From a bacterium (lineage in GTDB: Bacteria; Chloroflexota; Anaerolineae; Epilineales; Epilineaceae), in the NCBI GenBank assembly GCA_003576755.1, contig QEVT01000014.1, positions 1 through 42,985 of the forward strand: a stretch of 42,985 bases of DNA, in the 5' to 3' direction. The notes beneath the pieces were generated by a model. That model ran no database searches. It worked only from the letters and a program-made list of their open reading frames with translations, and was not told where the DNA came from. The position numbers and the translations under genes were made by a program. Positions 18,201 to 25,200 of the stretch are shown here, piece by piece (position 1 is the stretch's first letter; each line of letters opens with the position of its first letter).

Positions 18201-18672
18201 CGACCAGGATGCGCTCGGCCAGACCCCGCAGCTCCAACTCGCGGATGAGTAGGCCCGCCATGATCGTCTTGCCCGCACCGGCGTCGTCGGCGAGCAGGAA
18301 TCGCACCCGTGCCGGCTTCAGAAGGTAGTCGTAGACCGCCTCGAGTTGATGCGGCAGAGGGTCGACCCGCGAGATCGAGAGCCCGAAGTACGGGTCAAAC
18401 TCGTAGGCAATCCCCAGCGCGTAGGCCTGGAGACCGAGACGCAGCAGCTTCCCATCGCCGTCATAGGCATGCCCCGTATCCAGAATGTCGAGGTCAGCCA
18501 GATCGGCCGCATCCAAAGTGACTCTTCGGAAGCGTTCTGTCCGGGTTCCCACGACACCAACCACCCAACCCTGGGCACCATTCGCCTTAATCGTCTCGAT
18601 CCGCATCGGCTCGTCGAAGAGAGAGCCGGTGAGAACCTGACCGGGGCTGAGCGGAGAGGGCGTCGTCGTCAT
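15238..18672 (-). CDS. SNF2-type helicase with C-terminal DUF3883 domain
   Basis: A 1144-residue SWI2/SNF2 (HepA-like, COG0553) DNA translocase and first gene of the operon. Walker A is AGAGKT (131-136), written DDAGAGKTIMAG where most relatives have DExGLGKTIxAG. Walker B is DEAH (229-232), motif III is LLTATPHKG, and the helicase C half has FIHGGMK, ATEAAGEGINLQ and QRMGRIHRYGQ. A long helical middle with coiled-coil-like stretches leads to a DUF3883 (NOV_C) domain near 1020-1085 (NLGYDVTSLD, LRLIEVKG), a fold related to restriction-type nucleases that includes the E-x-K pair. I prefer ATG 18672; an in-frame TTG at 18693 is possible. It probably moves along DNA for the defence complex. DISARM DrmD is similar in its helicase part, but no DrmA/B/C genes are here. 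Confidence 0.9.
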   Translation of the reverse strand: MTTTPSPLSPGQVLTGSLFDEPMRIETIKANGAQGWVVGVVGTRTERFRRVTLDAADLADLDILDTGHAYDGDGKLLRLGLQAYALGIAYEFDPYFGLSISRVDPLPHQLEAVYDYLLKPARVRFLLADDAGAGKTIMAGLLIRELELRGLAERILVVCPANLAFQWQRELREKFDSQFLVMKGQEIRDQFGLNQWLERNRVITSLDLAKRADILPGLRQVHWDLVIVDEAHRMSAADESHKSLRYKLGELLRDSTDHILLLTATPHKGDPANFSLFLQLLDADAYADVRSIREAMDRRRAPFYLRRTKEAMVYFPERRPDGTWATEPIFKKRIPHTVDFQIDGDEHALYCDVTRYVKRESARAADGGADPRARAIGFLMSLYQRRLASSTYAMRRSLEKRAARLEEALKKAQIMALSAPTIPDPDEIEEMEESDRERLEEMIEAISLAENADQVRQEIAELRDLAIQALAVEQAGVESKLSELKALLHKEGFFDDPGQRLLLFTEFKDTLDYLVGRLREWGFRVGFIHGGMKPGSRDEPGTRLFAEQQFREDDGIQILVATEAAGEGINLQVCNILFNYDIPWNPNRLEQRMGRIHRYGQRKDCLIFNFVATNTIEGRVLQRLLEKLEEIRDALDDDAVFNVVGEVLPAASIERVLREYYSGRMGDADLEERLLRDIDVDQFRAICQNALEGLASKALNLEMLIERRARAKERRVVPETIERFLHDAAEYVPIALRRVQGLPHAFDPARTPPVLRQYEKESSWRLPALADRYPRCSTDRDAAEEWKLEWITPGHPFFEAVRRHTYAQAVDVLGRGATFYALSYDQPARIDFYRARVVDGLGHVIHERLFAVEISEHGAPKLHEPGLVGNFTPAEVPYDLPGVVALPEAAEWLHERALRPFIEEVRRDRLAEIERVREHVELSLTELLQRADDEIGRAAGDVEQKLPGAEGRLAMAEARHAELLARRDHRRADLQRQQSLSLQSIDRLASVLVLPHPEREAPEVRRLRPNFETEAKAMGVVMAHERAQGREVYDVSEHNLGYDVTSLDLASGDLRLIEVKGIGASTGTILLTPNERRVAEDRRDCYWLYVVTDCDTHPTLQEPIADPARMDWHEVMKVAHYYLSVDAMRRPMGVRERPADYGGQ

Positions 18673-18715
18673 TGCGCGCTCGATGGAGGGCAAGCCATAC
18701 CCAGGTGCATCCTGT

Positions 18716-18732
18716 CTACACCATCTATGTAG
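18716..18732. promoter_or_regulatory. Possible operator dyad at the defence-operon start site
   Basis: CTACA and TGTAG form an inverted repeat with a 7-nt spacer (CCATCTA), extending to 6 of 7 matches with one more pair on each side. It lies just downstream of the -10 box, over the expected transcription start, where a repressor would block initiation. Short arms make this tentative. No regulator gene is visible in the operon. Confidence 0.3.
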
Positions 18733-18736
18733 TCAT

Positions 18737-18764
18737 GATATAGCCGAGGCCCCTGCAGGGTCAA
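18737..18764 (-). promoter_or_regulatory. Promoter of the defence operon
   Basis: Reading leftward, -35 TTGACC (18764-18759), a 16-nt spacer and -10 TATATC (18742-18737). This is the only AT-rich patch in the region and lies about 65 nt before the helicase ATG. No comparably good promoter is visible inside the operon. Confidence 0.6.
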
Positions 18765-18772
18765 TCGCCCAG

Positions 18773-19162
18773 CGCCGACCGGCCACCGCAAGCGAAGTGC
18801 GCTCGGCGTGGCCCCACTCCCCAGCCAGATGGCGATCCTACGGCGCCTCGGCGTACGGCTCCATGCAGCGGGCGCGCCCGCCTTCGCCCCCATCCCTTCG
18901 CACCACAGCCAAGCACCCCGCTCCGGTCAGGCCGGCATCCGTCCCGCACCAGCCAAAGACCCGCGGCGACACAGGCAGGCACGCCACCCGCGACAGCCAG
19001 TGAACCGGGCCGGGATCAGCCTCTTGGCGTGGCATCCGAGACAAAGACGTGTGCAGTCTCGGCCGCGACAGCGGGCCATGCCCGCCAGGATCCCGGCGGC
19101 CTCGTCCAGCGGCCGGTTGAACGTGACGTGGTAGATCCGCCCCCGCGCGGCCGGCGCACCGA
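18773..19162. other. Gene-poor stretch upstream of the defence operon
   Basis: Open frames occur on both strands but are Arg/Pro/Ala-rich in every frame, have no recognisable domain and lack good ribosome sites. A minus-strand frame contains a less random-looking run (YHVTFNRPLDEAAG) that could be a remnant of a decayed gene. I see no RNA gene or promoter here. Confidence 0.5.
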
Positions 19163-20353
19163 CTACGCCGCAGGGCGGGCCGCGACGTCCGTATCGAATG
19201 CGTGACACGGGCCGCGTGACCCCTGGGGCACGCGGCCCTTGGGCCGCCCGGGCCGATGCCGGGCACGACCAGCACGGGGCTCGAACGCGCCAGGCGGCAC
19301 GCCGATGCCGGCGCGACGTCGGCCCGCGCCGCCGCCAGACCCTCGATGGCGGGGCGCCGGTCCCCACGGTGGCGCGACCGATGCCGGGCCAGACACGATC
19401 GGGACACCGGGGATGTCGCCCCACGACACGTTCGGCGGGTTCGAGCGACACCCGGTCAGATCCGGGGCGGTCGTGACAGCGGCGCGCTCCTCGTCCGTCG
19501 GATCGAGACCCGGCGGCCCGCAACCGTCCGCCAGCCCGCAATCGTCCGCCGACCCCATGGCCCCATACCGCCCGATCCCGCCCACGGCCATGCCCAGAGC
19601 AGCGCCCGCGCTGTCTCGACAGCGGCCCGCGTCCCCGCCGTACACCACCGCCGCGTGCACGCCGTGCGCCGCCAGCATGGCTCCCGCCCAGGCGTCCACG
19701 ATGTAGCACAGGTCACGCCCGACGCCGTCGACGACCAGCGCCACCCGGCCGCGCGCATCCACGGCAGGGCGCAGCGCGTGCCGCTGGCCGTCGATCCACA
19801 CCCATGCGGTGCGCTCGGCTCGACCGTCGGCGTCGCGCGCGGCCGCCCGAACCCCCGCACGCGTGTCGTCGCGCGCGAACCCGCCCGCGCCCTCGCCCGC
19901 GCCGCCGAGCTCGCCCGCGCCCTCACCCTCGATCTCGACCCGCTCCAGCACCGCGCCCAGCCACCCCGGCCGGGGCTTCCCAACGCCCGCCAGCGGCCTG
20001 GCCAGCGTCTGCAGCCTGCTCTTGCCGAGCGCCACCCCCAGCACCGCCAGCGCCCGGCTGACGTCGCGGTACGGGAGCCCGAGGGCGTGCAGCGCCGCCG
20101 CCCAGTGCCTCACCGCCGCCGGCACCGTGCCCCGGTCGATCCCGTGCGGATACACCCGGAACGTCCGCCGGCAATCCAGGCACATGTGGCGCTCCGCGGT
20201 CACCGCGCCGCCCGCCCTTCCCCGCACCGGCTTGGCGACCTTCTGCCAACGCCGGACACGCCCGCCGCCACACCCCGGGCGGGGGCAGCCGGCAGGCGGC
20301 GGCGTCGGCTGGCCGCCGGTCGGATCGTCGAACGTGAGTCGCAGTTGGAGCAT
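19163..20353 (-). pseudogene. Decayed transposase-like gene with N-terminal Zn-ribbon
   Basis: From ATG 20353 the minus-strand frame starts MLQLRLTFDDPTGG and has a Zn-ribbon: CPRPGCGGGRVRRWQKV, then CLDCRRTFRVYP. A helix-turn-helix-like region follows (ALGLPYRDVSRALAVLGV). This N-terminal arrangement is familiar from multi-copy transposase families in Chloroflexota. Next is a segment with strand-like 'VWIDGQRHALRPAVD' and 'VALVVDGVGRD', possibly the start of a DDE catalytic core. After about residue 230 the sequence becomes Gly/Pro/Arg-rich and loses family character, so the catalytic part looks degraded. The frame stays open to 19163, probably only because of high GC. I could not find terminal inverted repeats. 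It separates the defence operon from the giant-protein operon. Confidence 0.6.
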
Positions 20354-20535
20354 GGCTCGTGGCGCTCGTGGGCCTCGATGCATTCCAACGTCCGCCGGGG
20401 CCGATGGGTTCCCGTGCCCCGCGGATCGCCCCGCCGGCATCGCCCCCGCCTCGATGCACATCCTCGTTTGAGGGAGCTGCGCCGGCCGCAGCCGCGTCTC
20501 AGGCCGCGGCGCTTCGGGTGAGGGCATTCGGCCGA

Positions 20536-20565
20536 TTGACACACCCCGCGCCCGGGGTGTACACT
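20536..20565 (+). promoter_or_regulatory. Promoter of the giant-protein operon
   Basis: -35 TTGACA (20536-20541, perfect consensus), an 18-nt spacer, and -10 TACACT (20560-20565). The start would fall near 20572, giving a leader of about 120 nt. The spacer is slightly longer than the ideal 17 and is filled by a perfect dyad, described separately. Confidence 0.75.
20541..20560. promoter_or_regulatory. Perfect 8-bp-arm dyad in the promoter spacer (candidate operator)
   Basis: ACACCCCG and CGGGGTGT flank a 4-nt centre (CGCC), exactly bridging the end of the -35 box to the first base of the -10 box. A dyad between the two boxes with a long spacer is the layout of MerR-type activator sites; a repressor could also use it. 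No regulator gene is adjacent. Confidence 0.55.
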
Positions 20566-20692
20566 CGCGCGCCAGTCTTCGGGCCCCCCTCAGGAACCGC
20601 AGGCCGGGTGCCCCCGGCCCGCCGGCACGCCCCCCGGCCCGCCGACGCCAGCCGCACACACCGTCACACCTCGCCAGGGGGCTCCGATCGCC

Positions 20693-22192
20693 ATGCCCGG
20701 CAACGACACCACCACCGCACGCTGGGCGGATGCCCGCGCCCAGGCGCCGGCGACCGACACGGCGCACCTCATCCCCGTCGTGCCCGGCAAACAGGGCGTC
20801 GACGAGATGATGCGCCGGGTCGGGATCCTGGGCGGCAAGGCCGCCGACGTGGCCCAGGGCACGCCGCACCAGGTCGCCAAGCTCGGCAAGAAGGCGGCCC
20901 AGGCCGCCACCCTCGAGAACCTCGAGGCCGCCGGCGTCGCGATCGCCCACGACGTCGCCGAGCTCGAGCAGTTCGTCAAGCAGGCCCGGCGCAAGGTCAT
21001 GAACTGGCCCGACGACGTCGCGGCCGAGATGAAGCAGGCCAAGCGCGACATCCAGGCCTTCATCAAGGAGGCCAAGACCAAGAAGCCCAAGCCCGACGAG
21101 CCCTCGAGCGACGTCGACCTGCGGTACCAGGCCCAGCTGGCGTGGCTGGCGGTCAAGCAGACGTTCCAGCCCGAGCCCGAGTACCGCCGCATCCAGGTCA
21201 AGCCATACATCGCCGGGAGCGAGGCGCGCGTCGAGGCCGACCAGACCATCGCGCGGCTGTTCGCCGGCTGCCGCCTGGAATGGACGTCGCTCGGCAAGCT
21301 CAAGGCCGCCACCGACCTGGCGTCGGGCGGCAAGGACACGTACACCGCCGGCAAGAGCCTCTACAAGGCGCGCAAGGACCTCGCGGAGGCGGCCGGGACC
21401 CTGAAGAAGGTCGCCGAGGAGGCCAAGGCCGGCGACGCGTCCGTCTTCGCCCACCTCGGCGAGATCCTCGAGGTCGACCCGGGCATCGCCCGGGACTTCG
21501 CGCTCGACATCGGCCTGAACGCGCCGCTGCTGCGCCCGCTGGTCGCCGGCGTCAAGGCCGCCGCCCAGGCCACCCTGGGCGGGCTGACCGTCAGGACCTA
21601 TCGCGCCGCCGGCGCGATCGGCGCCGCGCACCCGTCCGAGGAGTGGATCCAGCTCAGCCTGCGCGCCCTCCAGGACATCCTGATGCAGAAGATCGTCCGG
21701 CACTCCGTGCTGCTCGGCACGTACACCTACGACGCGATCACGGGCGTGCTCGACCCGACCAGCGTGTCGGCCACGGTGTCGATCGGGGTGCGCACGGGGT
21801 ACATGCTGCACACCAAGTTCCAGCTCTACCTGCTGCGCCGCGACACCAACAAGGTGCTCGGGGGCGGCGGGACCATCGACCTTCGAACCGTCCACGCCTG
21901 CCCGCTGCTCGGGTGCTACCTCTTGTACATGCTCGACCCCGACGTGATCAAGGGCTACTTCCACGACTACGACCCCGCCAAGGCCACGGCCGAGGAGGCC
22001 GCGCGCTACAAGGCCGAGCAGATGGCGAAGTACGGCGAGAAGGACGTCGAGAACGACGACCGCGAGCTGGCCACGCTCACGCAGCTCGCGTGGAAGCGCC
22101 TCCGGGCCAGCCCGCTCACGCTCTTCGACGCCCGCGGCGTCGAGGTCGTCCCGTTCAGCAAGTCCAACAAGATCGTCGGGCTCTACCTCTAG
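20693..22192 (+). CDS. Unknown protein, first gene of the giant-protein operon
   Basis: A 499-residue protein I do not recognise. It has no signal peptide. Residues about 35-150 are rich in Ala, Lys and Glu and look helical. A second helical region (about 215-265) precedes a more mixed C-terminal half with hydrophobic stretches (LLGTYTYDAITGVLD, LHTKFQLYLLRRD, CPLLGCYLLYMLD). The last residues (ASPLTLFDARGVEVVPF) look like beta strands. Two lone Cys pairs give no metal motif. AGGGGG lies 11 nt before the ATG, and the start is the first good one after the promoter at 20536. The stop is 17 nt before the 1612-residue gene, so the two are surely co-transcribed. It could be a chaperone, adaptor or membrane-associated part of a complex with the two giant proteins; this is a guess from context only. 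Confidence 0.85.
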   Translation: MPGNDTTTARWADARAQAPATDTAHLIPVVPGKQGVDEMMRRVGILGGKAADVAQGTPHQVAKLGKKAAQAATLENLEAAGVAIAHDVAELEQFVKQARRKVMNWPDDVAAEMKQAKRDIQAFIKEAKTKKPKPDEPSSDVDLRYQAQLAWLAVKQTFQPEPEYRRIQVKPYIAGSEARVEADQTIARLFAGCRLEWTSLGKLKAATDLASGGKDTYTAGKSLYKARKDLAEAAGTLKKVAEEAKAGDASVFAHLGEILEVDPGIARDFALDIGLNAPLLRPLVAGVKAAAQATLGGLTVRTYRAAGAIGAAHPSEEWIQLSLRALQDILMQKIVRHSVLLGTYTYDAITGVLDPTSVSATVSIGVRTGYMLHTKFQLYLLRRDTNKVLGGGGTIDLRTVHACPLLGCYLLYMLDPDVIKGYFHDYDPAKATAEEAARYKAEQMAKYGEKDVENDDRELATLTQLAWKRLRASPLTLFDARGVEVVPFSKSNKIVGLYL

Positions 22193-22209
22193 GCCCGCGG
22201 GAGCTCACG

Positions 22210-25200
22210 ATGCTACGCAGCGACCTCTTCGCCAGCCTCAAGACCGGCCCCGACGACATCACGCTGACGCCGCAGACCCCCGTGCTGGGCGACCTTGCGG
22301 CGCCGCTGGCCGACATCGTCGACGCCGCGGGCCACCTCGAGATCACCGGCGTCACGCAGGCCCGCACCGGCCCGCGCGACCGGCTGACGCTCGAGGGCCG
22401 GGCCGTCGTCTTCGGCCAGCCGATGGCCGTCCGGGCCGTCTTCCAGCTCGGGGGCGGCTTCCTGCGCGCCTACCACCTCGTCGCGACCCCCGCCGCCGAC
22501 TGGTCGCTGCGCAAGGCCTTCCCGAAGCTCGCGCCCGACGTCGCGGGCGCCGGCCTGCTCGACGTGCCGCTCGTGCGCCCCGTCATCGTGGTGTCGGCCG
22601 GCGCGCCCCCCATCACCGACGCCCGGGCCGAGCTCCAGGACGCCGTCCTCGAGGACGGCGTGCACCTCCTGGCCACCGCCACCGCGGGCGCGCTGCCGCT
22701 CGAGCGGTTCCTGCCGGCGCCCGCGCACGCCGTGCTCGAGAAGGTCAAGGGGCGGCCCGCGGGCCGCGTCCAGGGCACCATCACCCAGGACATGCGCCGG
22801 CCCGCCCTGGCATTGACGTGGTGGTGGCCGGTGCGCGGCGCGACCCAACCCGGGCCGCTGGCGACGCCGATCACCGCGGTCGGCCTCGCCGTCGACACGT
22901 GGCTCGACGCCGGGTTGCCCGGCGCGCCGGCCGTGGCGTGGCGGCAGGAGGTCGCGCCCGCCGACGGCGGCCCGCCCATCCACCTCGGGTGGCCGTGGTC
23001 GGCCGGCGCGCAGCCCGACTTCACCGCGGTCCTCGACGCGCCGCGCGTGGCGGGCGACGCCGACCACCTGGCGCCGCTGATGGCCGACCCCGCCGTGGGC
23101 GCCCTGCCGGGCGGGCTGGCGCTCACCGCGTTGTCGCACGGGCCGGCGTCGGTGAGCTTCACCGCCGTGCTGTGGGACCGCGCGAACGCGCGCCCGGCCG
23201 AGTGGGAGGCGCTGCCGGGGCTGGTGCGCTTCCACGAGGCCAGCGCCCACGTCCACGTGCCGCTGGCCGACCCGGGTGACAAGACGATCGTCGTGTTCGG
23301 GAGCGCGACGCTCCTGGACTGTGAGGGGCTGACGTTCGACCTCGAGCTCGTGCCCGGCCGGTCGCTGCGCGCCAGCCTGCACCGGCCCGAGCACCTCGAC
23401 CCCACCGCGGTGCTCGAGCGGTTCCTCGGCCAGCCGACGGGGCTGCCGCACGTCGACCTGGCGCTCCTGTCGTTGACGGTCGAGCACGATCTGGTCACCA
23501 AGGACCGCGCCGTGGCCGCCAGCCTCGGCGGGCACCTCGACCTGGTGGGCAACGGCCTCGTCGTCGTCGAAGGCGTCGACGTCCGCATCGCCAGCACCGC
23601 CGGGCAGGTCACGGCGCGGGCGATCGCCGGGAGCCTGGAGCTGGCGGGGATCGCGTTCAACCTGACGGGGACGTGGAGCGCGCCCCTCGGCTGGCTGATC
23701 CAGGGCGGGCTGGGCCGCGGCGTGACGGTGCCGCTCGACCGGCTGGTCAAGGACGTCTTGCACCGCTTCGACGCCGAGCTGCCGTTCGACCTGCCGGTGC
23801 TCGACCTCGGCCGGCTCGGCGTCGCGTTCGCCACCCGCACCCGGGACTTCCGGGCCTACGCCCAGACCCGCTGGACGCCGCCCTCGGGCGTGCCGTGGGC
23901 GTCGGGAGAGATCGACGTCGGCCTCGAGGTGCAGGTCGAGAAGGCGCCCGGCGCGGCGTCGCGGTCGGTGGCGGTGATCCTCGACTGGGCGTGGGAGTCC
24001 GGCGGGCGGACGTTCGACGCCCACGCGCTCTTCGCCGCCGGCGGGCCGAGCGTCTCGGCGAGCTGGGTGGCGCCGGACGACACGCGCCTCGGCCTGGCCG
24101 ACCTCTTCCGGGCGCTCAAGCTCGACGCGCTGGCCGGCCTGCCGGCGGGCCACGACTGGACGCTGTTCGCGTTCCGCGAGGCGATGGCTTACCTCGACCT
24201 GCGCGAGAGGCGGCTGCAGCTGCGCGCCGTCGCCCCGCTGGGCAAGGGCGTGGCCACCGTCGACGCCGTGCTCGGCCGCGACGGCAGCCAGTTCGAGGCC
24301 GAGTGGATCGGCGCCGACGCCGAGGCCCGGATCGGCGTCGACACGCTGCTCGAAGCCGTCGGGCTGCGCGGCGATCCCGTCCTCGACGAGGTCGAGAAGA
24401 TCGGCCGCGACGTCTTCAGCTTCCACCGCGTGAGCTTCAGCTACGTGTCGGCGCCGGACCCCACGCTGCTGTTCGTCTGCCAGACCGCCCACGCGGCGTT
24501 CGACCAGATCTTCGTGGCCGCGCGCCGGGCCGCCGGGCAGTGGGGCGTCGTCGTCGGCGCCTCGTTCCGCGCACACACCCGGCTCGGCGACGTCAAGGTC
24601 CTGGGCGAGATCCCGTTCGTCGGCGACATCGCCAAGGCGCTGGTGGTCGAGCCGGTCTACGTGATCGCGAGCTCGATCGACGCCGCCAGCTTCCCGACGC
24701 CGCCTGTCGCCGACCCCGCCGGCGACCTGCCCTTCCGCAAGGGCAACCTGCAGGTCCGCAAGGGCCTGTCTCTGGCCGTGACGCTCGACATCGGCCAGAG
24801 CCCCGACGCCGCGATCCGCCGCGTGCGCGACGTCGTCGGGCTGGACCGGCTCGAAGGCAAGCTCGGCGTCGGCCCGGGCCACGCCGAGGTGTTCGCCAAG
24901 ATCCCCGGCACGCTGCGCATCCCGACCGGGCTGGCCGGCGACCTCGCGCTCGTCGACCCGTACCTCGGGCTGATCTTCCAGACCGGCGGGCCGGCCTTCC
25001 GCCTCGGCGGCGCCGGCAGCGCGCGGCTGTTCGGGGCGGACCACGCCTTCAAGGTGGCGATGACCGTCAGCCCGGAGGCGCTCGACGGCAGCGCCTACCA
25101 GAAGGACGGCGTGCCGCTGCCCGCGATACCGGCCCTGCCGGGCCTGCGGATCAAGCGCGACTATTGGATCGAGCTCGGGGTGGACTTCGAGCCGACCGGC

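Larger units (their letters stand above)
20354..20692. other. Promoter-bearing region before the giant-protein operon
   Basis: About 340 bases without a supported gene. It carries the strong promoter and dyad at 20536-20565 and a ~125-nt leader before the ATG at 20693. The leader is C-rich with no obvious riboswitch fold; a GGGG ribosome site (AGGGGG) lies 11 nt before the start codon. Confidence 0.6.

Noticed and set aside
5284..18672. Calling the defence operon DISARM or BREX
   Set aside because: DrmA/B/C, PglZ and BrxL are missing; only the helicase, methylase and ATPase classes are shared in general terms.
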